From NCBI GenBank assembly GCA_963769585.1, contig CAVYMJ010000001.1:558001-622000 (forward strand): a stretch of DNA of 64,000 nucleotides, read 5' to 3'. Of the stretch, positions 49,042 through 57,096 are shown piece after piece (position 1 is the stretch's first letter; each line of letters begins with the position of its first letter). Origin of the DNA: SSC3 sp963769585 (GTDB lineage Bacteria > Actinomycetota > Actinomycetes > Propionibacteriales > Nocardioidaceae). Both the position numbers and the translations under genes were made by a program. The notes beneath the pieces are model-generated. The model saw nothing but the letters and a program-made list of their open reading frames with translations, made no database searches and was not told the origin of the DNA.

Positions 49042-49377
49042 CTACATCCCGGGGACGGGCAGCGCCTCGTGCACCTCGATCTCGCAGCCACCGGGCATGC
49101 TCAGGTGCGGGTGGTTGCGAGCCAGCTCAAGAGCGGCCTCGAAGTCGGCGGCCTCGATGATGGAGTAGCCGGCGACCTCGCGGCTGCTCGGCGAGGTGCC
49201 TTCGGTGGTGACGCGGACGCCGCCGCCCAGCGGGGTTCCGAAGTCGACCATGCCCTCGCCCACCTTGGCGGCCCAGGCGTTCCACTGGCCCATCACGGCC
49301 TCCATCTGCTCCGGAGTCGGAGGTGCTGCTTCTGCTGGGGTCAGCGGTGCGTGGTAAACGAATACGTACTTGGACAT
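49042..49377 (-). CDS. YCII-related protein
   Basis: 111 aa ferredoxin-like alpha+beta protein: MSKYVFVYHAPLTPAE start, central YSIIEAADFEAALELARNHPHLSMPGGCEIEVHE, the YCII/DGPF pattern. The catalytic role is unproven. Last gene of a minus-strand operon with the TfoX-like, SRPBCC-MDMPI fusion and ArsR genes. Confidence 0.9.
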   Translation of the reverse strand: MSKYVFVYHAPLTPAEAAPPTPEQMEAVMGQWNAWAAKVGEGMVDFGTPLGGGVRVTTEGTSPSSREVAGYSIIEAADFEAALELARNHPHLSMPGGCEIEVHEALPVPGM

Positions 49378-49405
49378 CTGGTTCTCCTTCTAGTCGGTCG
49401 GGTTC

Positions 49406-49765
49406 TCACGTGGCCTGATGCTTCGACTTCTTCTTCTTCGGTGGCAGGGTCGCGACGTGGGCACAGGCCTTGGCCACCCAGTCGGAAGCCTGGTCATCGG
49501 GCATGGCCGGCGGCAGCGCCAGGTAGCCGCCCATCGGGCGTTCCTCTGGCCCGAAGGGTCCCGTGCCGGGCAGGGCGGCCAGCTCGCCGGCGGCCGGCTC
49601 GGGAAGCTTGACTCCGACCGTGGTGCCGAAGAGACCGGCGAACATGTTGCCGTTCACGAAGGCTCCGAGCTGGCCGAACATCGGCTTGACCTCGACCCCG
49701 TCGGCGACCGGCACCAGCGACCGGAAGCGCTCCTTCTCGGCGTCGGTGGTCTTGGGCATCTTCAT
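49406..49765 (-). CDS. TfoX N-terminal-domain protein
   Basis: 119 aa TfoX_N-like: SLVPVADGVEVKPMFGQLGAFVNGNMFAGLFGTTVGVKLP (the MFGxxGxFxxGxMFA motif) with a basic KKKKSK C-terminus. The TfoX C-terminal domain is absent. Not a competence regulator in this context by inference; probably a small accessory protein. Overlaps the upstream fusion gene by 4 nt. Confidence 0.88.
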   Translation of the reverse strand: MKMPKTTDAEKERFRSLVPVADGVEVKPMFGQLGAFVNGNMFAGLFGTTVGVKLPEPAAGELAALPGTGPFGPEERPMGGYLALPPAMPDDQASDWVAKACAHVATLPPKKKKSKHQAT

Positions 49766-50754
49766 CGTGCGGCTCCTCGGCCCAGAGGCCTGCGCCCGGC
49801 GTACGCCGCGAGGCGGTCGACCGCACCGGCGTCGGCGGGCGGCACCAGCTCGTCGCCGAAGGATCCGCCCTGACGGCCCGCCGGGACGAACCGCTCGGCC
49901 AGGGTCTGGAGGTAGGCGACCAACTCGTCGGAGACGACCAGCTGCTGGCCGCTTCCCTGGGCCAGGTCCCAGCCGTGCAGCAGCAGCTCGACTGGCAGCA
50001 CGCTCGCCGCGATCTCGGCGGGGAGCTCGCTCCCGCCACGACCAGGCACCGTGCCCTCAAGCCCCCGGGCCCGCCAGCCGTCGATGGCCTGCGAGGCCAT
50101 CACGGAGACACGGTTCTCCAGGGAACCCTCCTTGGGGTTCACCACGGCCGCTCCCGCCAGGCCACCGAGCTGCTCGAGCGAGGAGAGCAGGTGCTCGGCG
50201 AGCTCGTGGCAGGTCAACCCTGCGCACGGGGTCGGCTTCGGCTGGTCTTCCGGGGTGAGGTTGCGCAGCATGGGCTGGATGACGGACAGGGCCGCTTCCG
50301 CTGCGATGATGGGGTCGAGGTTCTCCGGGGCTGCGGCCCACTCGTCCGGACCGGCGTCTCCGGTGCTGGCCAGCGTCTCCAGACGTCCGAAGTAGTGGTT
50401 CCACCCCTCGGCGTGCCGAGCCGCCTGCTCCTGGCTCAGCCCCTCGTGGACGAGGGTGACCAACGACCCACCGTCGGCCGGCTCGACGGTGACCGTGACC
50501 GTGGAGGCGTCCGGGACCAGCTCGGGGCTTCCCTCCCAGCCCCAACCGAACACGATGCGCCGGCCGGCCTCGACCTCACGGAAGGTACCTGCCGCGACAT
50601 GACCCGGCGTGACCGTCCAGCGGTACTCGCCGCCCGCGCGCAGGTCGACGTACGCCGAGACCGTCTGCCAGCGGCGAAGCCGCTCCGGCTCGGTGAGGAG
50701 CGAGAAGGCCTCGTCCGGAGACACGGGGAGGTGGACAGTCTTGGTGAAGCTCAT
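49762..50754 (-). CDS. SRPBCC (AHSA1-like) / mycothiol-dependent isomerase-type (TIGR03086) fusion protein
   Basis: 330 aa with two domains. Residues ~1-135: AHSA1/SRPBCC fold (SFTKTVHLPVSPDEAFSLLTEPERLRRWQTVSAYVDLRAGGEYRWTV...GWNHYFGRLETLA). Residues ~150-330: DinB-like TIGR03086/MDMPI domain (TPCAGLTCHELAEHLLSSLEQLGGLAG; VELLLHGWDLAQGSGQ) with the metal-site histidines HELAEH and LLHGWD. Fusion of these is unusual. Starts overlapping the ArsR stop by 4 nt. An ArsR + AHSA1 pair is common; here the operon adds MDMPI, TfoX and YCII modules. Confidence 0.88.
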   Translation of the reverse strand: MSFTKTVHLPVSPDEAFSLLTEPERLRRWQTVSAYVDLRAGGEYRWTVTPGHVAAGTFREVEAGRRIVFGWGWEGSPELVPDASTVTVTVEPADGGSLVTLVHEGLSQEQAARHAEGWNHYFGRLETLASTGDAGPDEWAAAPENLDPIIAAEAALSVIQPMLRNLTPEDQPKPTPCAGLTCHELAEHLLSSLEQLGGLAGAAVVNPKEGSLENRVSVMASQAIDGWRARGLEGTVPGRGGSELPAEIAASVLPVELLLHGWDLAQGSGQQLVVSDELVAYLQTLAERFVPAGRQGGSFGDELVPPADAGAVDRLAAYAGRRPLGRGAAR

Positions 50755-51068
50755 GGGGCTCTCCTGTGGTTGTCGGCAAGGTTGTGGGCGTCGGTGGCGA
50801 GCAGGTCGAGCTCGTTGGTCCAGAAGCGGTCGATCTCGGCCTGGAGCTTGCGAAGCCCCGATGGCAGGACTCGGTAGTGCCGTTCACGACCGACCTTCTC
50901 GGCCGCTACGAGCCCGGCGTCGGCAAGCAGCAGCAGATGCTGAGAGACGGCCGAACGGGTGACGGTGAACTCGCCGGCGATCTCGCTGACTGTCCGTGGC
51001 TTGGACGCCAACAACTGCAGGATGCGTCGCCTGTTCGGCTCGGCGGCGGCAGAGAAGGCGTCGGTCAT
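50751..51068 (-). CDS. ArsR family transcriptional regulator
   Basis: 105 aa winged helix: FSAAAEPNRRRILQLLASKPRTVSEIAGEFTVTRSAVSQHLLLLADAGLVAAEKVGRERHYRVL. No metal-binding Cys pair; of the SdpR-like ArsR subgroup that pairs with AHSA1/SRPBCC proteins. First gene of a four-gene operon (50751-51068 down to 49042), each overlapping or closely spaced. A 30-bp palindrome begins 5 nt upstream of its start. Confidence 0.93.
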   Translation of the reverse strand: MTDAFSAAAEPNRRRILQLLASKPRTVSEIAGEFTVTRSAVSQHLLLLADAGLVAAEKVGRERHYRVLPSGLRKLQAEIDRFWTNELDLLATDAHNLADNHRRAP

Positions 51069-51072
51069 GTCA

Positions 51073-51102
51073 GCAATACGTTAGTCGTGACTAACGCATT
51101 GC
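51073..51102. promoter_or_regulatory. 30-bp palindromic operator of the ArsR operon
   Basis: GCAAT-A-CGTTAGTC-GT-GACTAACG-C-ATTGC: an 8-bp perfect inner inverted repeat, one mismatch, then a 5-bp outer pair. It lies 5-34 nt upstream of the ArsR ATG, where repressor binding would block initiation. Confidence 0.8.
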
Positions 51103-51138
51103 GCAACACCCTCCACGAGGTGGAGCCCGCGAGGAGCC

Positions 51139-51981
51139 TCAGCTGGCGTACGTCGCGACGGCCGGCCGGTGGTCGGACTGCCGGATGTCGCCCTGGACCT
51201 TGGCGCTAGTTGCGGCACGCGGCCCGTAGATCTGGTCGATCAGCTTGTCGTTGCGGGTACCGACTCCGTCCCGGGGCACCTCGGTCGCCCACATGGCTCG
51301 CATCCCGAGGCGGCGGAACACCCTGATCGGGAAGTTCCTGCGCCGGAACTTGTTGTCGGCCACCCAGCCGGCGTTGAAGTCGCCCATCACGAAGACCTGA
51401 CCCCACCGTTGCTCGGTCGCCGTGATGGACCCGAGTCGAGCCAGCCCGTCCTTGTACAGCGCGAACAGACGAGGACGCCCGCGAAACGGTTGACCGTTGC
51501 GCGTCGCGCCGGAGATGAGGTGGGCGTTGATGACCGTGATCTGTGCGCCCGTGGCGCGCTCGACCAGGCGCACGACCGTGACGCTCCGCGCCTTCTGCAG
51601 CGGCTTCATCGTGGGGTGTTCGTTGCCGATCCAACGCTCGCCGGAGATCTTTGCGACGCGCGCGCGGACGAGGGCGAACCGGTCGTCGCGCCACAGCACC
51701 GGCGTCTGCAGTGCCGGCTTGACGCGGTAGTACCGCCAGCCAGGCATGTCCGCGAGCACGCTCTCCTTGGCTTTTGTGTCGACCTCCTGAAGACCGACGA
51801 GGTCACTGCGGTCCAGCAGCGGCGCCACGCCTGCCCGGAACGCCTCGGTGGACCGTCCTACCTGTGAGTTCCAGGTGGCCAGACGCGTCGGCACAGGCTC
51901 GTTCGCGGCCACGGGGACGGACGGGAGCCCGACGAGGCCACAGGCCACAACGAGACCCGCGAAACGGGCAAAACGGGGCAT
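51139..51981 (-). CDS. Secreted endonuclease/exonuclease/phosphatase family protein
   Basis: 280 aa. Signal peptide ~1-26 (FAGLVVACGLVGLPSVPVAA). EEP fold: TRLATWNSQVG start, DLVGLQEVD (catalytic Glu), TVINAHLISG, QVFVMGDFNAGW (D-x-N) and the terminal SDHRPAVATY (catalytic Asp-His). All residues of the DNase I-like site appear present, so it is a secreted nuclease or phosphodiesterase. The substrate is unknown. Stand-alone gene. Confidence 0.92.
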   Translation of the reverse strand: MPRFARFAGLVVACGLVGLPSVPVAANEPVPTRLATWNSQVGRSTEAFRAGVAPLLDRSDLVGLQEVDTKAKESVLADMPGWRYYRVKPALQTPVLWRDDRFALVRARVAKISGERWIGNEHPTMKPLQKARSVTVVRLVERATGAQITVINAHLISGATRNGQPFRGRPRLFALYKDGLARLGSITATEQRWGQVFVMGDFNAGWVADNKFRRRNFPIRVFRRLGMRAMWATEVPRDGVGTRNDKLIDQIYGPRAATSAKVQGDIRQSDHRPAVATYAS

Positions 51982-52075
51982 GCGGTAAGGCTAAGCAGAT
52001 CCTCTGCCTTCCGCACGTGATCGCAGAATGCCGCGCAAGGGGGTCCTGGATCGCAGAAGCCCTATCGCAAAAACC

Positions 52076-52747
52076 CTAGGGCCGGGGGACCGCCGCGACC
52101 GGGGACTGACCGAGCCAGGTAGGCACCGCCTTGCGCACCTCCGCGGGCGCGGTCACCATGACCTCGCCCGACCGGAGAGCCTGGCCCCACGAGGTATCCC
52201 CCCGCCAGATTCCGGTCAGGGTGCGCAGGCTGACCAGGAGTGTCGCGTCGACCTCGAATCCAGGGTCGAAGTCGCAGACGTCGAGCTGTCCCTTCCTCCC
52301 CACGAGCCACCAGTGCGAGACCTTGGACTCGACGTCGTCGAACTCGATGGCCAGCACCGTTCGGTCGTCCGGCCAGATCTCGAGTGGCATCTTGCGGCGC
52401 ATGTCGAAGAAGAGCAGGTGCGGGTCGAGGTCGACCTTCCCGAGCTCGCCGATCCAGCGCACCCCCCAGGCCGCGAGGCCATCTACGACGGCGCTCAGCT
52501 CCCGGCCGGACTGGGTGAGCGCGTAGCTGACCCGGCCGTCCTCAGAGGTGCGGCTGACGATCCCGGCGCGCTCGAGGGTCCGAAGCCGCTTGGACAGCAG
52601 GGCCGGCGACATCTTCGGCACCCCGCGGCGCAGCTCGTTGAAGTGGGTGCTGCCCTCCAGCAGCTCGCGTACGACGAGCATCGTCCAACGTTCGTCGAGG
52701 ACTTCCATCGCCTTGGCGACCGGGCAGAACTGGCCGTATGAGGGCAT
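52076..52747 (-). CDS. HxlR family regulator with SCP2-like C-terminal domain
   Basis: 223 aa from ATG 52747, 8 nt after a GGAGG that would abut the alternative GTG 52756. N-terminal HxlR winged helix: FCPVAKAMEVLDERWTMLVVRELLEGSTHFNELRRGVPKMSPALLSKRLRTLERAGIVSR (C11 position as in HxlR/HypR-type). C-terminal half (~110-223) resembles an SCP2 sterol-binding-like fold (WPDDRTVLAIEFDDVESKVSHWWLVGRKGQLDVCDFDPGF). Divergent from the methyltransferase at 52870, a likely target. Confidence 0.9.
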   Translation of the reverse strand: MPSYGQFCPVAKAMEVLDERWTMLVVRELLEGSTHFNELRRGVPKMSPALLSKRLRTLERAGIVSRTSEDGRVSYALTQSGRELSAVVDGLAAWGVRWIGELGKVDLDPHLLFFDMRRKMPLEIWPDDRTVLAIEFDDVESKVSHWWLVGRKGQLDVCDFDPGFEVDATLLVSLRTLTGIWRGDTSWGQALRSGEVMVTAPAEVRKAVPTWLGQSPVAAVPRP

Positions 52748-52869
52748 CCGCCTCACCTCCGGGACCAGTAGATCCTGGTGGAGGGACTTAGTACAGATCC
52801 AGAACTAGCGAGTGCGGTTCGCCGAGCGCACCGTAGGAGAACCGACAAGTACTGCAGGGGTTGATCAGA

Positions 52870-53700
52870 ATGACCGACGTGACTGTCGACGTCGCTGGCG
52901 ACAGCGCGTTGAAGGCCAAGCATCGCGCAATGTGGGCGCAGGGCGACTACGGAACCGTCGCCGCCACGCTGATCGCGGACCTCGGACGGACCCTGGTGGA
53001 GGCCTGCGGCGTACAGCCCGGGCAACGCGTGCTCGACGTAGCAGCCGGGACGGGCAACGTCGCCATCCCAGCCGCTCAGGCTGGCGCCAAGGTCGTCGCG
53101 AGCGACCTGACCCCGGAGCTGTTCGTGCGTGGCAAGCAGCTGGCGGAGCAGGCGGGCGTGAGCCTGACCTGGGAGGAGGCCGATGCCGAGGCGCTGCCGT
53201 ACGCCGACGCGTCCTACGACACCGTGCTCTCTTGCGTCGGGGTGATGTTCGCGCCGCACCACCAGGCCAGTGCCGACGAGCTCCTCCGGGTCGTCCGGCC
53301 CGGTGGAACGATCGGTCTTGCCAGCTGGACCCCCGAGGGTTTCATCGGGCAGATGTTCGCGGTGATGAGGCCGTTCGCACCCCCGCCCCCGCCTGGTGCG
53401 CAGCCCCCTCCCCTGTGGGGCGACGAGGCGCACGTCAGGACACTCTTCGGTGACAGCGTGAGCTCACTCGAGGCGACGCGTACCAACGTACGGGTGAGTG
53501 CCTTCGCGACCCCCGAGGAGTTCCGGGAGTTCTTCAAGACCCACTATGGCCCCACGATCTCGGTCTACAAGGCGATCGCGGACGACCCGGCCAAGATCAG
53601 CGCGCTCGACGAGGGCCTTGCCGAGCTGGGCCGGCGCTTCCGTGGCGCCGACGGTGAGATGGACTGGGAGTACCTCCTGGTGAAGGCTGTCCGCCGCTGA
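52870..53700 (+). CDS. Class I SAM-dependent methyltransferase
   Basis: 276 aa from ATG 52870; the frame opens at TTG 52861. Motif I VLDVAAGTGNVAIPAA at ~60-75, motif II/III ASDLTPELFVRGKQL, EEADAEALPYADASYDTVLSCVGVMFAPHH (ubiE-like motif). Typical UbiE/Coq5-type methyltransferase of unknown substrate. Contains a Pro-rich insertion (PFAPPPPPGAQPPPLWG). Divergent from the HxlR gene; palindrome copy 3 follows its stop. Confidence 0.92.
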   Translation: MTDVTVDVAGDSALKAKHRAMWAQGDYGTVAATLIADLGRTLVEACGVQPGQRVLDVAAGTGNVAIPAAQAGAKVVASDLTPELFVRGKQLAEQAGVSLTWEEADAEALPYADASYDTVLSCVGVMFAPHHQASADELLRVVRPGGTIGLASWTPEGFIGQMFAVMRPFAPPPPPGAQPPPLWGDEAHVRTLFGDSVSSLEATRTNVRVSAFATPEEFREFFKTHYGPTISVYKAIADDPAKISALDEGLAELGRRFRGADGEMDWEYLLVKAVRR

Positions 53701-53706
53701 CGGGGA

Positions 53707-53742
53707 GTGACGGTTTCACACGGGACCGTGGGAAACCGTCAC
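53707..53742. repeat. Interspersed palindrome copy 3
   Basis: 36-bp hairpin: 11-bp arms GTGACGGTTTC / GAAACCGTCAC, mismatched base, inner arms CACGG / CCGTG, central GA. It lies between the convergent methyltransferase and SDR genes and overlaps the SDR stop codon. Probably also serves as a bidirectional terminator. Confidence 0.85.
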
Positions 53743-55202
53743 CACGGCGAGGGCTGGTAGTCCTTCACGAAACAGCCGAACAGGTCCTCGCCCGCCTCGC
53801 CTCGCACGATCGGGTCGTACACGCGCGCAGCACCGTCCACCAGGTCCAGCGGAGCGTGCCACCCTTCGGCGGCGATCCGCACCTTGTCCTGGTGGGGACG
53901 TTCGTCGGTGATCCACCCGGTGTCGACTGCGGTCATCAGGATCTGATCGGTCTCGAACATCTCCCCGGCGCTGGTCCGGGTGAGCATGTTCAGCGACGCC
54001 TTGGCCATGTTGGTGTGCGGATGTCCAGGACCCTTGTAGCGCCGGGAGAACTGTCCCTCCATCGCAGAGACGTTCACGACGTACTTGCGGCGTGCGGACG
54101 AGGCGCGCATGGCGTTGCGCAGCCGTGAGATCAGGATGAACGGCGCGGTCGCGTTGCAGAGCTGGACTTCCAAGAGCTCAAGCGGGTCGACCTCGTCGAT
54201 CTTCTGCGTCCATGAGTTCAGCGTCTGCAGGTCGGGAAGCAGGCCACCGGCGTCGACCGCGGTGCCGGCGAGGTGCGCCTCCAGGGAGGCACTGCCGGCC
54301 GTGAGCGACAGAGCGGTCAGGGCGGCGGCGTTCTCGCCCAGATGATGTGGCAATGGGTGGGTGGCCAGGGTGCCGGTGAGGGCAGCCGGATGGGCTTCGC
54401 TGATCCCGTCGAACGTCACCATCTCCGGTAGAGCGATCCCGCTCGGCAGCGGTGCCGACTCCAGCTCGACGAGCTGGGAGTAGGCACCCGGCGTTCGCCG
54501 TACCGTCTGGCAGGCGTTGTTCACCAGGATGTCCAACGGCCCGTCGGCAGCCACATCGTCGGCGAGCGCGATGACCTGGGTCGGGTCGCGCAGGTCGATC
54601 CCGACGACCTTGAGGCGCCCGATCCAGTCCGCGGAGTCCTCCATCTGCGAGAAGCGCCGCATCGCGTCCTTGGGAAACCGGGTGGTGATCGTCACGCGCG
54701 CCCCGTCACGCAGCAGCAGTAGCGCGATGTACATCCCGATCTTGGCCCTGCCGCCGGTCAGTAGCGCGCTTCGTCCGGTGAGGTCGGTGCGTTGGATGCG
54801 CTTGGCATGCGAGTACCCGGCGCACGCCGGGCACAGCCAGTGGTAGAAGGCGTCGACCAACGTGTAGTCGGCCTTGCAGATGTAGCAGCCACGGGACTTG
54901 ATCAGCTCACCAGCGAAGTCGCCGACCACAGAGGAGACCAGCGGGATGCCGCGGGTCTCGTCGTCGATGCGCAGGGCCGAGCCCGTCGCGGTCGCCTCGA
55001 TCACCGCGCGGTCGGCGGCCGCCTCGGCCTCTCGCTTGCGGAGCCGTCGAGTCTGCTTCAGCGCCTTGTACATGTGGGACGCGGCGTGCTTCACCGTACG
55101 TACGTCGGGATGGTCGCTGGGTAGGTCGTGCAGGCGGCCGAGCACCTTGACGACGGTCTCGAGCTCGGCCGGGTCGATCCCCTGGGAATTCTGCGGAGTC
55201 AC
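53739..55202 (-). CDS. SDR-family oxidoreductase with four-cysteine zinc-ribbon insertion
   Basis: 487 aa, much longer than a classical SDR (~250). N-terminal ~100 residues are helical; then a four-cysteine pair motif CYIC (C106, C109) and CPAC (C124, C127) fit a zinc ribbon. The Rossmann fold starts LTGRSALLTGGRAKIGMYIA (GGxxxIG) followed by ILVNNACQTV. The catalytic region has VVNVSAME (Ser) but the YxxxK site reads TNMAK: Thr replaces the Tyr. So it is an atypical SDR, perhaps with altered chemistry or a non-catalytic role. NAD(P) binding is likely. Confidence 0.85.
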   Translation of the reverse strand: MTPQNSQGIDPAELETVVKVLGRLHDLPSDHPDVRTVKHAASHMYKALKQTRRLRKREAEAAADRAVIEATATGSALRIDDETRGIPLVSSVVGDFAGELIKSRGCYICKADYTLVDAFYHWLCPACAGYSHAKRIQRTDLTGRSALLTGGRAKIGMYIALLLLRDGARVTITTRFPKDAMRRFSQMEDSADWIGRLKVVGIDLRDPTQVIALADDVAADGPLDILVNNACQTVRRTPGAYSQLVELESAPLPSGIALPEMVTFDGISEAHPAALTGTLATHPLPHHLGENAAALTALSLTAGSASLEAHLAGTAVDAGGLLPDLQTLNSWTQKIDEVDPLELLEVQLCNATAPFILISRLRNAMRASSARRKYVVNVSAMEGQFSRRYKGPGHPHTNMAKASLNMLTRTSAGEMFETDQILMTAVDTGWITDERPHQDKVRIAAEGWHAPLDLVDGAARVYDPIVRGEAGEDLFGCFVKDYQPSPW

Positions 55203-55263
55203 CGACAGATCCTAGGCGAGTCTGGCCAAGGCTCTCGCCGCGCTCCTGGCAGCCGCAGGCCGG

Positions 55264-55731
55264 TCAGCTCTGGGTCGCCACCGTGCGGAGCTTGGCCAGC
55301 CCCTTGTCGAAGTCGTTGCCTACCAGCTTCTCCATGTTGAAGAAGAGGCTGAACAGTCGCATCAGCAGCGGACGTGGCCCGGTCATCGACCAGGTCACCT
55401 GAGTGGAGTCGCCTTCGGGGGTCAGGGTGAAGGTCGTGACGTTGCTTGACCGGAACGGCTTGACGAAGGTGAGGGCGATCCGTACCTGGTTCGGGGGTGT
55501 GGCGTCGGTAATCTCCATGCTGCCGCGGCCGGCCTTCTTGTTGCCCGACCACCCATAGCGCGCGCCGACGCCGGACTCAGCCCCGCTGTAGGTGCGCTCC
55601 ATTTCGGGGTCCAGCTCCTCCCAGGGCGACCAGCTTGGCCAGCGATGGAAGTCTTCGACGAGGTCGTAAACCGTCTGAGAGTCTGCTGCGATCGAGATGG
55701 ACCGCTGCACTGTGTAGGTTGCGTTGCCCAT
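55264..55731 (-). CDS. SRPBCC family protein
   Basis: 155 aa polyketide-cyclase/START fold: TVQRSISIAADSQTVYDLVEDFHRWPSWSPWEELDPEMERTYSG (the xxxVWxxLxDFxxxxxWxPW pattern), then SSNVTTFTLTPEGDSTQVTWSMTG and the C-terminal helix NDFDKGLAKLRTVA. Ligand unknown. Stand-alone. Confidence 0.92.
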   Translation of the reverse strand: MGNATYTVQRSISIAADSQTVYDLVEDFHRWPSWSPWEELDPEMERTYSGAESGVGARYGWSGNKKAGRGSMEITDATPPNQVRIALTFVKPFRSSNVTTFTLTPEGDSTQVTWSMTGPRPLLMRLFSLFFNMEKLVGNDFDKGLAKLRTVATQS

Positions 55732-55770
55732 GATCCTGACGGTAGCCCAGATGGACCCGTCAGGCCGAGG

Positions 55771-56496
55771 TCACCAGTAACCGAGTACGGCGCGCACCGT
55801 GCCGCGCCTGGCGCGGTTGTGCAGGTAGTGACGGGACGGATGCCTGCCGAACTCCACAGTGACGGCGGTTCCCGACAGCCTGTCGTTGAACCACTGGGTC
55901 ATCGTGCCGTGACAGGCGCCCGAGCAGCGGAACGACTTGGTCGGCAGCCGCAGCTCCGTCGCGAGCCGGCGGAGCAGGGCCGGGTTCTTGCCACCCTTCC
56001 CCACGCCGTAGAGGGGCTGATGGAACGACACGACAAAGCGTGGCTTGATGGTGAGGAAGAAGTCGCGGAGGGCGCGGGTCTCCGGCTCGCTGAACGGGCG
56101 GGGGCCGGAGTAGTGGGGCCCGGTCAGCGGCTTCCAGCGATGCGCCCAGTTGCGGTTGAGGTCGACGCCGCGTGCGTTCTGCCGACGGTTTCGCGCGACT
56201 CCGTCGGGGTTGACCGTCGGGATCAGCCAGAGGTCGACGCCCCTGACTCTGCGCGCGTCCCGGATGGCCCGGGCCACCTTGATTCCGGCCCTCTCGTTGC
56301 CGTGAATGGAACCCAGTACGACGGCCTTGACCCGCGCGTTAGGGTTCCCGACTCGGATGGCCATGATCGGTCGCCCTTGGACGCTGGTGCCGATCTGGCG
56401 TCGCTCCACGACGTTGGCCTTTGGCTGCTGGGCGTCGGCTGGGGGCAGCAGCACCACTGAGGTGGCCAGGGCCAGGAGGAGAACTGACGCGCGCAT
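55771..56496 (-). CDS. Secreted M14 zinc carboxypeptidase-like protein
   Basis: 241 aa; signal peptide ~1-22 (ASVLLLALATSVVLLPPADA). M14 family with HGNERA (zinc HxxE), NPDGVARNRRQNARGVDLNRNW (substrate Arg/Asn-Arg), SFHQPLYGV (zinc His) and TAVTVEFG (catalytic Glu). This is the MpaA/gamma-D-glutamyl-DAP peptidase style of small M14. An exported peptidoglycan peptide-processing role is inferred. Separated from LemA by 30 nt on the same strand. Confidence 0.9.
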   Translation of the reverse strand: MRASVLLLALATSVVLLPPADAQQPKANVVERRQIGTSVQGRPIMAIRVGNPNARVKAVVLGSIHGNERAGIKVARAIRDARRVRGVDLWLIPTVNPDGVARNRRQNARGVDLNRNWAHRWKPLTGPHYSGPRPFSEPETRALRDFFLTIKPRFVVSFHQPLYGVGKGGKNPALLRRLATELRLPTKSFRCSGACHGTMTQWFNDRLSGTAVTVEFGRHPSRHYLHNRARRGTVRAVLGYW

Positions 56497-56526
56497 GGGA
56501 GCACCGTACCCAGCGATGACCGAAGT

Positions 56527-57096
56527 TCACGCGAGCCGAGGGCTCGCGGCGGAGGCGGAGTCGGTGAGCTCGAAGAACTCCCGCCTGCCGAACCGGAAGA
56601 GCCGGGCGACGACGTTGGACGGGAACGTCGAGACGCGGACGTTGAGTGCACGCACGTTGCCGTTGTAGAAGCGCCGACTCGCGGCGATGCGATCCTCGGT
56701 GTTCGTGAGCTCGTCCTGCAGCTGTAGGTAGTTGGTGCTGGCCCGGAGGTCCGGGTAGGCCTCCGCACGGACCAGAACGTTGCGCACCGCCCCGCCCAGC
56801 TCCTCCTCGAACGGCTGGCGCTGCCGGGGGCCATCGGCGCGGTGGGCGGCCGCGGCCTCGCGGGCGGCAACGACGGTCTCGAGCACCTCCCGCTCGTGGG
56901 CGGCGTAGCCCTTCACGGTCGAGACCAGGTTGGGGATCAGGTCGTGGCGCCGCTGCAGCTCTACGTCGATCTGCCGCCAGGACTCCTCGACCAGGGTGTT
57001 CTGGGAGACGAACCGGTTGTAGGAGACGACCACGGCCAGCAGTACGACGAGCAGGAGCGCTGCGCCGGCCACCAGCACGCTGTTGAGCGGGGTCAT
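56527..57096 (-). CDS. LemA family protein
   Basis: 189 aa. N-terminal membrane helix (LVAGAALLLVVLLAVVVSY) then the coiled LemA helix: QNTLVEESWRQIDVELQRRHDLIPNLVSTVKGYAAHEREVLETVVAAREAA and LRASTNYLQLQDELTNTEDRIAASRRFYNGNVRALNVRVSTFPSNVVARL. Function unknown. Its start overlaps the next upstream gene by 4 nt (ATGA). Confidence 0.94.
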   Translation of the reverse strand: MTPLNSVLVAGAALLLVVLLAVVVSYNRFVSQNTLVEESWRQIDVELQRRHDLIPNLVSTVKGYAAHEREVLETVVAAREAAAAHRADGPRQRQPFEEELGGAVRNVLVRAEAYPDLRASTNYLQLQDELTNTEDRIAASRRFYNGNVRALNVRVSTFPSNVVARLFRFGRREFFELTDSASAASPRLA

